Shown here: piece after piece, positions 36,480 to 47,689 of the stretch
Layout of the letters: every line of letters begins with the position of its first letter
Position numbering within the stretch: position 1 is the stretch's first letter
Assembly (NCBI GenBank): GCA_034440575.1
Contig: JAOTOL010001202.1
Span: forward strand, 132,001-196,000
DNA length: 64,000 nucleotides
Direction of reading: 5' to 3'
Source: Imbricaverruca yamaguchii
Lineage: Eukaryota > Arthropoda > Thecostraca > Neoverrucidae
Made by a program: the position numbers and the translations under genes
Notes under the pieces: model-generated
The model's database searches: none
What the model was told of the DNA's origin: nothing
What the model saw: the letters and a program-made list of their open reading frames with translations, nothing else

Positions 36480-37000
36480 AGTTCATTTTCTGCCATGCAT
36501 ATCTTGATGCCATTCTTCCAGACCTCAGATACATAGTCTCACATTTATCATAGTTGAAGATATCTGCCATTTATGAGCCCAGTCTCCGTGGTCCCCAAGT
36601 GTAGTTGGACATTGCCAAATGGATCCATATTGTTAGCCATTCCTACCAGCTTGATGTCTTCGGCAACTTTAAACACCCTACATCTCAACCCTATCTCAAC
36701 GCAGTTTACAAAGACGTAAGATAAGTGGATCAAGAACAGAGCCCTGTGACAAGTTACTTAGAAACCCATTTGTATTGCTATCCATCTAATGCTATCATTT
36801 GCTTCCTTTCCCTAGCCATGCTTCAGTTAAGCCTAGAACACCTCCATAAATGCAATGCCGCCTCAAATGATGAATTAGACGCCAGTGTGAAACTGACTTA
36901 AAGCTTGACTAAGTCACGAAGTCTTAGCACCATAAATATCCCCGCTGCCGTTGTCAACTTTCCTAGCTACATTATCCATCGTTTCCAGAAGGTTGCCTAA
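36480..37000 (-). pseudogene. CR1-like LINE reverse transcriptase remnant
   Basis: Read on the minus strand, decayed blocks appear in the order expected of a CR1-type reverse transcriptase. First is LRRHCIYGGVLGLTEAWL (about 36875-36805), matching the region between palm motifs A and B. Next is LSQGSVLDPL (about 36758-36730), matching the PQGSVLGPLLF motif B. Then comes VFKVAEDIKLVG (about 36680-36640), matching motif C, normally KFADDTKL, and finally DWAHKWQIFNYDKCETM (about 36590-36530). Motif C has lost the Asp pair, and stops and frameshifts separate the blocks, so it is dead. It is older and more decayed than the + strand copy at 39.6 kb. Confidence 0.65.
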
Positions 37001-37699
37001 GCAAGATCTACAAGGTCAAGCCTGATATCTTGCATAGTTTCTACTATGCTTTTTAAAAATCGGCCGACGGTGTTATCCTACATTACGTCAATCTCTCGGT
37101 ACGCTCCGTTGTACGTAATGTGTTGCACGACAAAGCGCCATCCCACGATAAGTAGGGCTATTATCGGCATCGTGACAACTGCGAAGACAGATCCAGTGTG
37201 CCTTTTCAACCTGAAGGCTGACGTACGGGTGTCAGTGTTAGAGATGATCTGTCGCTCCACGATGTTTTCCAGACCGCACTGTGCGTTGGGGTAAGTTGTG
37301 CATTTTGGAACAACGTGAATCGCACGTTGACCATTTTCTCAACAATCTGCACAAGCGTGAGGTCTACGATGGGCCGGCAATGCAGATATTGCCGGCTGCT
37401 TTACCGTAAAAGGTTTCAATGGTGGAACCACTGTGACTTGCTGCCAGCCAATCAAGTCCGCCTTCTTCCCACGTATTGAAGGGTGCCGGCAGTACCTTCA
37501 TGCTGGTGAAGAGGTGTTTGGCGTTTCATTGTGGATGCGGTCGGATCCTTCTGTAACTTTTAGGCTCTTTGTTGCTGAAAATAGCTCCGCTGCGGCGAAT
37601 CACTCCTTATATGATAAATGTCCGGTGGTGGAAAGTCAACCACTTGGTTCTCTGAGCAAGCCTTCCTTTGCACGAAATGAACTAAGATTGGTGCGTTCC
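37001..37699. other. spacer, no gene seen
   Basis: An open frame of 137 codons at 37433-37846 ends in a microsatellite and resembles no known family. Nothing else was recognised. Confidence 0.4.
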
Positions 37700-37800
37700 A
37701 TCTCATCTCAAATCATCTCATCTCACCTTACCTCATCCCATCTCATCTCATCTCATCCATCCATCCGATCGCATCGCATCGCATCGCATCGCATCGCATG
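37700..37800. repeat. (ATCTC)n and (CATCG)n microsatellite
   Basis: Runs of TCATC/ATCTC, then CATCC, then CATCG pentanucleotides. Confidence 0.85.
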
Positions 37801-39609
37801 TAATAGAGGCAGAACCAAGGATGAGTCAAAGGGGATTATGGGGTAATGGAAACGGTGGAGCAGCCGTGTTGTACGTTTCAAATCAACGAATTATTCAAGA
37901 AATAGGGATAAGCTAATAAATAGTAAAATAGGTAAGATAAGTTAATAAAATACTGGTGTGGCATACTCCGTCAACACCTTGGCGTTACTAGCTTGCTATC
38001 TAGCTGGGTGGTCCTGGGCTACTTCTACTAATAACTGGTGGTGGCGTATCTGCAAACAAAATTTAAAAAACGATGAATTAGTTATAGTGAACTGTAGGTA
38101 TGCAGACAATGACATATTAGCATCCTGAGAAATTCCTAAGCTGGTTGTCCTAACTTTTGAATTGTTGGCCAAGGAAAGCCCAATGCAATCGAGCCCGTAA
38201 TAGAGCGTGCAGCCAAATAGGATAGGTTGCTGATACGAACGAAGTCGAATTAGACAAGAATACTGCCATGTCTACTTCATTGAGTCTACATCCAGTGGCG
38301 GGTGCGATGCTTTAAATTAAAAAACCGTTAGCTGCCGCTTAATGGTAAATTCCGCGAAATTTAGTTCCGCTAGCCTAAGTTAACTAACTTATTTTTTGTT
38401 GTCAAAAATTTAAGTTCAGGGGCACGAGGAACGCCAGCCTCTTGTATTTCCGATGCGTTTTGTCCTAGACAAAGGTCGCCACCATCAATGTACATGCGTC
38501 AAGCCTCTACAACTTGAAGTTTCATATCAAGAGAAACCATCCAGTATATGCCAACTTAGGTCTCTCTATTCTTTACATATATAGATAATTACACAAAATA
38601 TATTATTTGACTCATATGGTCGATATGGAAATTGATAAGCGGCTTCATATACGAGCTATTCTAATTGTATCAATTATTGAAATTCTTGAAATCGAAAACA
38701 TATGGACTTGAAATTCCGGAAACGTCGCTTGCTCGGTTTCATGCCCCCATGCGTCTGGCTGTCGACTATATCCTCATCCCAAAGCGGGGTGGGGGAGTGC
38801 TTACAGGCGTGATCGGACCATGGAAACCATTTGCACCGCCTTTCACATCCAAAAACACGCTTATCAGATTTAATAATCCCGTGGGTGCAAAGTAAACACC
38901 ATGAAAGTGGCACCAGTTTCGCGGTTTTGGATATGGACACCGCAATAGCGGAATAGGCAATGTAAAGATGATGGTACAAAGCATAGGCATAGGTAATTCT
39001 TATTCACAAATATTTGCATACATTACAATGCAAATTGTATGCCGATGTTCTGTATATGATGATTATGTAAATGGTAATATATTTGTATTTTAAATCTTCA
39101 TATTTAGCTCTATAATTTTTTTGGATATTTTTATAAAAGAGAAAAAGTGATCTATAATACGTCATCAAAAACATCCGTCGGTCAATAGACTATCCGACCC
39201 AAGAACGTGCGTCTGTCGGTAGTTATTTTTGCGTCAGGAAGACGGTTATATCCCTAGTCACTCTCAAGTAAGTCGGTCGCATTTCCAGCTTGATCATCCT
39301 TCGTTTCATGGAACAAGGTGGAACATATTTTGAAGTCACACAGTTTTCAGTCTCTGAGTAGGCGTAGATGAGTATGTAGGCACAAGACATTGGTACATCA
39401 TGCCCTATGCTTCAATTCCTTGGTTCCCTGTGTTGTTGAGAAATTACTTACCTATTTAAGCACATTGCAATGTGCTCAAAGACGCCAATTTTATACGGTG
39501 TAAAATTGGTTTGCTTGATGTATGCGAACATGCAGTCGTTTCTAAAAAACTGGGGAGGTAAGATTTTGGTGTTTTCGAAGTGCTACCATTTATAGTGCTA
39601 CCATATTAT
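37801..39609. other. AT-rich spacer, no gene seen
   Basis: No exon, RNA gene or transposon end was recognised up to the LINE at 39.6 kb. Confidence 0.5.
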
Positions 39610-39627
39610 AGAAAGTAACATCAAAAG

Positions 39628-40032
39628 GTGTGCTATGCTTTCTACCGATCAGGAACCCTGCCACATTCTCGGCAACTGGAGCTTGACAAGGTGATTTGCG
39701 AGGAAATCAGTGGAAACTTTCGGAGGAAGTGCCTTATTCTTGGTGACTTTAATCTAAAAGGATATGAAAATGTTGGTGTTGGCTCCCCATCATGCAAAAT
39801 GTTTAGGAAATGCCTTGAAGAGGACCTGTTCTTACACCAGTTTGTATTGGAACCTACCAGGCATGGCTCATTCTTGGACCTTGTATTCTCGGATTTAAGT
39901 GACTTGGTTCAAGACTTGACTGAAGGAGAAACTCTGGGAAGAAGTGACCATAACATAGTTAGATTCAAGGCACAAGTAGGGGAAATTATTAAGGATAATT
40001 TGGTAAAGGTTCCAAATTTCGGCAGACTTTGA
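39628..40032 (+). pseudogene. LINE endonuclease C-terminal half
   Basis: The frame covers the second half of an APE-type endonuclease, the enzyme that nicks the target for reverse transcription. Visible motifs are ILGDFNLKG (GDFN), SFLDLVFS and GRSDHNIVRF (the SDH catalytic histidine). The N-terminal catalytic Asn and Glu motifs are missing because of the 5' truncation. The frame ends near 40030, where family-typical sequence continues in another frame, so there is a small indel here. Confidence 0.85.
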
Positions 40033-40091
40033 GAGCGGCTTTAAGTGTCATCAGATGGGAGGAAGAATTCTCCAATTAAAATGCCTGTGAA

Positions 40092-40400
40092 ATGTGGGAA
40101 GAGTTCAAATCTTACTTGAAGGAAATTCAGATTAGACATGTCCCCCAAAAGGAAAGACGCAAAAGAAGGGTAGGAAAGCCAGCATGGCTTACACCAGACT
40201 TGATAAAAGCAATTAAGGCTAAGAAAACTGCATTTAGAGTCTTTAAAGAAGCTTCAAATGTCGTTAATCTAAAGGCGTATCGAAAAGCTAGAGACACTGT
40301 GAAACAAAAAACCAGAGCAGCAAAGCGAGCAAAAGAACAGGATTTAACTAGAAACTGTAATGGAGACAGTAAAAAGTTCTTTAGTTTCTTAGTTAGTTAG
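40092..40400 (+). pseudogene. LINE linker region, cut by a mini-element insertion
   Basis: This basic, Lys/Arg-rich stretch lies between endonuclease and reverse transcriptase; PAWLTPDLIKAIKAKK is typical of CR1 and related elements. The frame enters the inserted mini-element after SKKFFSF and meets a TAG at 40398 inside it. The insertion plus its duplication is 75 bp, a multiple of three, so the reading frame on the far side matches; the stop codons come from the inserted sequence itself. Confidence 0.8.
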
Positions 40401-40451
40401 TTAGTTATTGGGGTTTAAGGGCTCATCGACTGCGTCGGTCATGCAGCGCCC
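40390..40451 (-). mobile_element. mini-element copy 1 (hairpin plus tail) inside the LINE
   Basis: A 62-bp insertion flanked by perfect 13-bp target duplications TTCTTTAGTTTCT at 40377-40389 and 40452-40464. Read on the minus strand it begins GGGCGCTGCATGACCGACGC, continues AGTCGATGAGCCC to close a hairpin, and ends in CCCCAATAACTAACTAACTA-type tail repeats. It contains no tRNA head and no open frame. It shares its hairpin and tail with the copies at 58245, 59915 and 62853 and with the 3' end of SINE-A. Confidence 0.9.
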
Positions 40452-41468
40452 TTCTTTAGTTTCTACAAGCTGAGTAAAGTTTCTAGCACAATTGGTCCAC
40501 TGGAAGTAAACGGGACTACATTGGATGAGGATAGTGAGATGGTTGAGGAGCTGAGCAAGCAGTTTAAATCAGTGTTTACATTGGAAGATATGACCAATCT
40601 GCCGACCGTACACCATAGTTCAGTGACATGTGATCTGATAAATGATGTTGATTTCATTGATAGTGATGTTGTTTACAATCATATCAGGAAAATAAAGCCA
40701 AACAAGGCAGCAGGACCTGATGAAATTTATGCTAGGGTATTGCGGGGAACTGAAAAGGAACTGGCATTTCCATTGAGTATAATATTTTGTAGATCAGTTT
40801 CACAAATTGAAATTCCAACCGATTGGAAAAGGGCAAATGTAGTTCCTATTTTCAAGAAAGGAGAAAGAGGAAAAGTTGAAAACTATAGGCCAGTAAGTCT
40901 CACATCCCTGGTCTGCAAGGTAGTCGAATCAATTATCAAGAATAGAATAGTTAGTTATCTGGAAGGTAGCAGATTGATTCAAGATACTCAACATGGGTTT
41001 AGAAAAGGATGATTGTGTCTCACAAATCTCTTGCACTTTTTGAACTTCGCCACAGAACAATTTGATCAGGGAAATCAGGTTGGTGTAGCATATCTTGACT
41101 TTAGTAGGGCCTTTGACAAGGTACCCCATGAACGGTTAATGATACAGCTTCAGTCCCATATTATTGCAGGTAGCATATTAAAATGGATAGAGTTGTGGCT
41201 TTCAGATAGACAGCAAAGAGTGATGCTAAGTGGTACAAAGTCATCATGGCAAAATGTTCATAGTGGAGTCCCCCAGGGATCAGTACTGGGGCCACCACTG
41301 TTCATTATAATTGTAAATAACATTGAAAGTGGCCTAAGCAGTAAAGTTTTGAAATTTGCGGATGATTTGAAGGTCTTTAGGGCAATAACAGGTCAGGATG
41401 AGCATATCTCGCTGCAAAAAGACTTAGACGAACTTGTGAAGTGGTCCGAAGAATGGCAAATGAAATGA
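40452..41468 (+). pseudogene. LINE reverse transcriptase domain
   Basis: The core of the reverse transcriptase that copies element RNA at the nicked target. In order: NKAAGPDEI and IPTDWKRANVVPIFKKG (fingers), ENYRPVSLTS, HGFRKG, AYLDFSRAFDKVPH (palm motif A with catalytic Asp), SGVPQGSVLGP (motif B) and LKFADDLKVF (motif C, FADD intact). A TGA at 41010-41012 stands where the family usually has Arg, consistent with CGA decay. A second TGA at 41466-41468 interrupts the MKxNFDKC block. Frame is otherwise maintained, so the catalytic residues are readable but the protein is broken. Confidence 0.92.
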
Positions 41469-41489
41469 AATTTTGATAAGTGCAAAGCC

Positions 41490-42185
41490 ATGCATGTAGG
41501 TAAGCAGCATATGAAGGCTCCATACTTGATGGATGGCCAAGTGCTATCAGTGACTCAACAGGAGAAGGATTTAGGTGTTATTCTAAACACAAAATTGGGA
41601 GCATCAGAACAGACCAAGGAAGCCAGGAAGAAGGCACTGAGAATGCTCGGGGCAATGAATAGGAATGTATCATACAGAAGTGAGGAAGTGATCAGGAAGC
41701 TTTACTGTGCACATGTCAGGCCACATTTGGAATACTGCATCGAAGCTTGGTCTCCTAGCTATGAAAAATATTGTTGGCTTTTAGAGAGAGTGCAAAAGAG
41801 GGCTACAAAAAAGGTTATTGGCATAAGCAACCTGGCATATGAGGAAAGATTGAAGAAATTGAATATGTTTTCACTTAGATATAGAAGGCTGAGAGGAGAT
41901 CTCATCGAGGTCTTTAAATTTGTCCATGGTCTGGATCGGGGATATCTTGGGGAAATGTTTGAATTGAACAGAAATGATGCAATTAGAGGTCATACATTCA
42001 AAATTAAAGTTAACCACAGCAGAACAAGGTTAAGGCAGACTTTCTTCACCAACAGGGTAGTAGAACACTGGAACCAGCTGCCAGAAAACATTGTCAATAG
42101 CAGCACACTGAACATCTTTAAAAACAGCATAGACAATCATTATAAGAATAGAGGGATTGCTTTTCAGTATTACAGGGAGGGCTGA
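41490..42185 (+). pseudogene. LINE reverse transcriptase thumb and C-terminal region
   Basis: The C-terminal 230 residues of a CR1-like pol protein. Recognisable blocks are QEKDLGVILNTKLG, SEEVIRKLYCAHVRPHLEYC, LLERVQKRATKKVIG, YEERLKKLNMFSLRYRRLRG and FFTNRVVEHWNQLPENIV. These match the conserved CR1 tail in order and spacing. This segment is intact to its natural stop at 42183 and is followed by a short 3' UTR and octamer tail. Confidence 0.9.
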
Positions 42186-42539
42186 TTGACAAATTTGGTG
42201 GGCGACTGGTTCAGTGTACAGAGTGCAACCAAGAATAGTTCCTCATAGTTGCACGAACCTTTTGTCTTTATGTCTTTATGTCTTTTGGCATATTGGATGT
42301 TACCTGATGTATTGATTTAATTGAAAACATGTATGTGCTCTTTAGGAATACAGGCTGCCACAAAAGTTTGTATCGCAATGTGTGGTCACGGCCATATCTG
42401 CTATAGGACAGTTTCAATCCATACCTTGATCAATGTTATATCTTAAATTCCTATATACCAACATCATCCCTACACGTCCTACAAACATGCCAATGCTATC
42501 TACTTATATGTATAACCCAGCATAGCTAGCCCTGATCAC

Positions 42540-42990
42540 TCGATCTCGCGTAACACTCGCGTGGATGGAGTGATATAATAATCGCAAAACACACGCGCGG
42601 ATCGAGGAATATCATGTCATGTCGTATGGGCTAACAAAAAAAAAAATGAATTGCAGCATGGTTCAGATCGCGTAACACTCGCATGGATCGAGTGATTGAG
42701 TAATTGCTTAATCCTCGCATGGATCGAGTGATTGCGTAGCGCTCGCGTGGATCGAGTGATCGAGGAATCGCGTAAAACTCGTGTGGATCGAGTGATCGAG
42801 TTACACACGCGTGGATCGAGTGATCGAGTAATTGCTTAATCATCGCGTGGATCGAGTGATTGCGTAGCGCTCGCGTGGATCGAGTGATCGAGTAATTGTT
42901 CAATCCTCGCGTGTACTGAGTGATCGGGTACCACTCGCGTGGATCGAGTAATCGCAAAACACACAAACACACGCGCGGATCGAGTCATCG
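42540..42990. repeat. 31-37 bp minisatellite (GTGGATCGAGTGATCGAG), about 13 copies
   Basis: GCGTGGATCGAGTGATCGAG followed by variable GTAATTGCTTAATC or CGTAGCGCTC segments. Unit length varies. Confidence 0.88.
42618..42657. repeat. short dispersed repeat, copy 1
   Basis: GTATGGGCTAAC, then an A run, then TGAATTGCAGC. A matching sequence with CTACGGGCTAAC and TTAATTGCAGC lies at 46241-46278. Possibly fragments of an unrecognised element. Confidence 0.5.
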
Positions 42991-42999
42991 AGTAATCAC

Positions 43000-43689
43000 G
43001 CAACATTTGTGTGATCCCTGCATGCGCATGTTTCCCCCACATCAAACCTACTTCATTCATACATCATCCAAGTTGCCATCTTCCCAACATTCATCTCAGT
43101 GTTGAAATTCAAGATTATTGTTCGAACTAAAGGGTGTATCAAACCTACTTTTAAGGCGTATTCTATGCGGGAGTCTTAACACAATCACCAACATCACTAG
43201 GCAGCCCATTCCATCGATCCACCACCGCCCGGGAAGCCAAACGCATGCTCCTGTACACATGTTGACGGCTAACTGCCCTGCACCTTGGCTTGTCCACCCG
43301 GAGACTGGTGAGCCCGATGCGATACCAAACATAGAAGAGCATCAATCAGATTGACAGCATGTAACCGTTTTACAATCTCAGGCATTTCAATCATGTCACC
43401 CATTCATCTCCTATGCTTGACTAAACGTATCATATCTAGTGGCATAAACATCTCTCCATATTGCACATTTGCCATCCATCGATCAGTCCACCCATCAGAT
43501 TTGTGGTGCACTCTTTCTATCATAATGACATATGCATATAAATATATATATATATATATATACATTTATATATGCCAGGTATACATCTCAACTTTGCCTC
43601 TGGCTTTCCTAAGCCAAATTACTACGTCTCCTACAGCGTGACCTACTCTTTACTCATCACGGAGCACATCACGATATATCCTTTCTGAC
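43000..43689. other. spacer with a small (TA)n run
   Basis: Contains a TA microsatellite at about 43545-43567. Minus-strand open frames near 43163-43345 include a VVDRWNGLPSDV string resembling the C-terminal WNxLP block of LINE pol proteins, but nothing else supports it. Confidence 0.35.
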
Positions 43690-43850
43690 TCATCGCCACC
43701 AGTTTCCACGAGACGTACCATCGACTGGCACTGGTGACCCGCCCTGACCCACCAGGTCCTACGAGTACTGTCGACTGGCACTGGTGACCCGTCCTGACCC
43801 ACCAGTTCCCACGAGTCGCACTGCTGACCTACATAAGGTGCATAAGGTGA
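43690..43850. repeat. about 61-bp minisatellite, 2.5 copies
   Basis: TCGACTGGCACTGGTGACCC followed by GTCCTGACCCACCAG and an ACGAGT motif recurs. Confidence 0.8.
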
Positions 43851-44394
43851 CCAGCATAAGGTGACCGCCAGGTACCTCTGAAACGCAGCAGTCTCGAGAT
43901 GCTGCAGTCTTCAGTCGCTGCTATGCTGCTGCCGGGGGCGCCAGACGAGGTGACCCTCCGGTGGTCACGTGGCGGCCACCACATGACCCGCCGGTGGTCA
44001 CGTGGCGGCCACCGAGCGGCGGCGGCCAATTAGAGAGAGAGACGGCCGGCTGCTGGCGGCGCCGGCGGCCTTGGCGCGGCCTGGTGCGGCGCCGACATAC
44101 CAGAAACTGGGCCAGCGCGCGGCGGCGGCAGGTGCGGCGCGCCGCCGCGCCAAGATAAAAACATCGCCGTGCACGCGACGACAGGTGGACGGCACTCACC
44201 TGCCGGGCGCGCCAAGGTCCGCCGCCGCCGCGCCGCCGCCCGCCGCCCGCCGCCCGGCCCGGCCCGGGGGTCGGCGGCGGCCAATTAGGCGGGGTCGGCC
44301 AGCACGGGCTAAGCGGGCCGCTTTGTCACCGTGGCCGCGTGTGGGGTCGGACGGCGCACTTCCGTGTGGCGGCCGGGGAGCAGGTCTGGCGGTC
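43851..44394. other. CpG-rich island, no gene assigned
   Basis: Very GC-rich, with GGTGGTCACGTGGCGGCCAC occurring twice (about 43961-44030). Overlapping open frames on both strands carry no known domain. Confidence 0.4.
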
Positions 44395-45005
44395 AGGAGA
44401 GGTGGCGGCCTGGCGTGTCAGGTGTGGTGCCAGGGGACACGCTGCAACGTAGTGTGCTCCCGGGGCGGCTGTGGGGCCTGGTATTAGGTGTGCTGCCGAG
44501 AGACGTACCGCCTCGCTGCAGCTCTGTGTGCTCTCGGGGTGGCTGTAGCGGCCTGATGTGTCAGGTGTGCTGCCAGGGCACACGCTGCAGCTCTGTGTGC
44601 TCCCGGGGCGGCTGTGGGACCTGGTGTCAGGTGTTCTGCCACGGGACACGCTGCAGCTCTGTGTGCTCTCGGGGCGGCTGTGGGGCCTGGTATTAGGTGT
44701 GCTGCCGGGAGACGTACCGCCTCGCTGCAGCTCTGTGTGCTCCCGGGGCGGCTGTGGCGGCCTGGTGTGTCAGGTGTTCTGCCACGGGACACGCTGCAGC
44801 TCTGTGTGCTCTCGGGGTGGCTGTGTGACCTGGTGTGTCAGGTGTGCTGCCACGGGACACGCTGCAGCTCTGTGTGCTCTCGGGGTGGCTGTGTGACCTG
44901 GTGTGTCAGGTGTTCTGCCACGGGACACGCTGCAGCTCTGTGTGCTCTCGGGGCGGCTTTGGCGGCCTGATATCAGGCCTGATGTCAGGTGTGCTGCCGG
45001 GAGAC
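44395..45005. repeat. about 69-bp minisatellite, about 9 copies
   Basis: CTGCAGCTCTGTGTGCTC, CGGGGCGGCTGTG and GTGTCAGGTGT(T/G)CTGCC recur in order. Two unit types alternate, one with CACGGGACACG and one with GGGAGACGTACCGCCTCG. Confidence 0.92.
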
Positions 45006-45394
45006 GCGCACTTTCCCTCGTCCACGATTGTGAGCCATGTTTCGGTGAGAACCGCCCAGTTATCTCAGGCGGTGATCGCTGATCACAGTTGGAAAATGTG
45101 CCGTTTCCGGGTTTTCGTCATCCAGAGCGTTATCATCTCCGGAACATTATCCTGTTATGTTCTCTCTCTTGGAGGTTGAATGGTGCTGTTTATCAACGAT
45201 CTGCTCTGTGACAAAGTGCTCAAGATTCACTGGGAAGTCCAAACTGAGATTCCGATGCTGCAGGCTTGAATAAAAACGTCCGCTCCATATTTGATTGCCC
45301 CCAAATTTTCATCTCCACAACTAGGATTACAAGACATCAATCCAACCCCGCTCCTGACTGCGATCAGCAGACAGCGCACACTACTGGCTACGCT
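45006..45394. other. spacer, no gene seen
   Basis: About 390 bp without recognised features. Confidence 0.5.
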
Positions 45395-45580
45395 ACTGAA
45401 CAGCACAACACCGCTGAGGCGCCACTGAACAGCATAAGGAAACTGGCTACACTACTGAACAGCATAATGAAGCTGGCTACACTACTGAACAGCATAAGGA
45501 AGCTGGCTGCACTACTGAACAGCATAGGGAAGCTGGCTATGCTACCGAACAGCACAAGGAAGCTGTATACGCTAGGTACT
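45395..45580. repeat. 30-bp minisatellite, about 6 copies
   Basis: CTACTGAACAGCATAAGGAA followed by GCTGGCTACA repeats; 30 bp keeps frame. Confidence 0.9.
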
Positions 45581-45699
45581 GAACACCACAATGAAGATGG
45601 AAGATGGCCCATCCACCGGACGATACTCATCCATATCATACTGATCTGATGCCTACTCATATCAGCTTGTACGCCCAGCTGAGAGCTGCCCAGCCCGAG

Positions 45700-45905
45700 C
45701 TGGTCTGGGCCGAGACTGTATCGCACTGATCTGTTCTGGGTCGAGGCTATATCGCACTGATTTGTTGTGGGCCGAGACCGTATCGCACTGATCTGTTCTG
45801 GGCCGAGACCGTATCGCACTGATCTGTTCTGGGCCGGGACCGTATCGCACTGATCTGTTCTGGGCCGACACTGTATCGCACTGATCTGTTCTGGGCCGAG
45901 ACCGC
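45700..45905. repeat. 31-bp minisatellite, about 7 copies
   Basis: CTGATCTGTTCTGGGCCGAG followed by ACCGTATCGCA repeats. Confidence 0.92.
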
Positions 45906-46035
45906 ACGGTGGTGTCGCACCAACTTCATGCAGACCGTGGCAGTTCTGTTCTGCCGTCAGCGGTGTGATGGGTTTCGCTCAGGCAAAACAGAGAACATGC
46001 ACCGATGTCGTCTGACGATGCACACGCCGAACAAT

Positions 46036-46038
<3 letters not shown>

Positions 46039-46118
<80 letters not shown>

Positions 46119-46134
46119 GCGTGTGCGTGTGCGT

Positions 46135-46178
<44 letters not shown>
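46039..46178. repeat. (GT)n and (GTGTGC)n microsatellite
   Basis: A pure GT run, then GTGTGC units near 46110-46148, then GT again. Confidence 0.97.
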
Positions 46179-46179
<1 letters not shown>

Positions 46180-46240
46180 TGATGGCGTCAAAATTCTTGA
46201 AGAACACAATCTATGGCCTAAAAAACAGCATGTACCCTTT

Positions 46241-46278
46241 TCGTGTCCTACGGGCTAACAAAACAAAATTAATTGCAG
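46241..46278. repeat. short dispersed repeat, copy 2
   Basis: Matches 42618-42657 across about 38 bases (CGGGCTAACAAAACAAAATT, then AATTGCAGC). Confidence 0.5.
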
Positions 46279-47689
46279 CCCGCTTTCGACCCCGTACACA
46301 CCTGGCGCGTGTACTGGTGGTAGGTGTTGACCACAGCGTGTTAATAAGCACGAAATTACAGCATACTATAGGCTACCAGGGGCGAGACCAAGAATTTGCT
46401 AAGAAGAGGGTTTGACTGCATCCAACCTCACTCCAATTCAAAAAGTCGTTGAATTTATGGCAAATTATTTGAAGGTGTGGAGGCCCAGAAGGGTATGGAG
46501 CGGAATGGCTTGTTCGCAACACAATGAGCTGGACAATGGCTTGCCTGTGTGAATGTGCGCAACCCATCCTTCACCAGTTGCGGGAGCGCGTGGCCCATGT
46601 GTGGTACGCCCATTCCGTTGTGCTAAGCACACGCAGCCTCCATTGACGCGCACCAGAAGCGGCAGAGGAAAGGCCCAGCAGCGTACTCACGCACATCACC
46701 ACCAACATATCCAACAAGGAAGCACCGCAACCGGCGTCAGCGCCAGCGGCGGTTGGGAGGAAGAGGGAGTGCGACTGCACCGTAGCCGACTCAGCACGCT
46801 CCACGTCCCGGTGACCCGGTCCACCCGGGTGGTCGCCGGTCTTTGAACCCGGCGCTAAAACGGGGGCGGCGCCGGGCGGCTCGGCGGGCCGTGATTAGTG
46901 GAATTCCTGCCGCTCTAATGGGCCGGTCGTGGCCGGGCCGCCGTGCCGCCGCGGTCCAAGTGACCCGTCACCGGTGATGAGAGGGCTCGCCGCGCCGGTC
47001 GGCCACGCCCACACACACCACACCGCGACACCGTCCGGAGCGTCGGCGGGTCAGGTCAGGTCATGGCAGGCCCGTCGCATCGGTCACGGCCCATGAGTCG
47101 GTCTTCGGGGTGGATCAGGTAAAGCTCGCAGATGTTCCGACACCACTTGCGGGCAATCACAATATCGTGTCATGGGTTCAGAGCGGTCAGGTCATGTCAC
47201 CTGGTGCCATGTCATGTACGCGTCACCCCTGAAGAAATTGAGCAAGGCACCATGTGATCGGTTGAGCAAGGCACCTTGCATTCTGTATTATGGGTGTGGG
47301 GAGCACTTGCCCTTCAATGGTTGCTGAAGCTTTACCCGGAATCGATGTTCATTGGCTGCAAATAATAGTATGACAAACAACATCCTCAGATTATTTTGGA
47401 AAAGTTCCACTCTTGTCTGTGACCAACATGATGAGATGGAATATTTCGCCGTGGTCGGCTCATGGGCTCGCATCAAAATCACAGGTTGTAGTCCTAGTCC
47501 TGCTGAATTGACGCATGGTCAAACATTGATTAGTAGTGCAATTTCTTCCTGTTGTCGTGTCCCAATATATTCAAATGTATGCTGCACTGTCACAACAACA
47601 CTACCTTCCCACATAGCCAGCCGACTGGCCTGGCTGTCACATTGATGATACCATTAGTGAGTTGCAAATACGTTGCACAAGTGCTGGCC
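46279..47689. other. spacer and CpG-rich island, no gene assigned
   Basis: GC-rich at about 46.55-47.1 kb, otherwise ordinary sequence. No supported exon. Confidence 0.4.

Larger units (their letters stand above)
39610..42286 (+). mobile_element. CR1-like LINE, 5'-truncated and inactivated
   Basis: A non-LTR retrotransposon that begins inside its endonuclease domain and reaches its natural 3' end. The 3' end carries three octamers, TGTCTTTA, TGTCTTTA and TGTCTTTT, at 42263-42286. CR1 elements typically lack poly(A) and end in short octamer repeats, so this and the reverse transcriptase sequence support a CR1 assignment. Coding pieces are listed separately. A 62-bp mini-element is inserted at 40390-40451. 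Lesions are few: the 5' truncation, a frame disruption near 40030, the insertion and two in-frame TGA codons. The copy is therefore fairly recent but not functional. Confidence 0.92.

Noticed and set aside
39610..42286. Active LINE or host gene
   Set aside because: The 5' truncation, the frame break near 40030, the mini-element insertion and two TGA codons make it non-functional. Motifs are those of a retrotransposon.
43163..43345. Another LINE C-terminal fragment on the minus strand
   Set aside because: Only a RWNGLP string supports it; the rest does not match LINE blocks.
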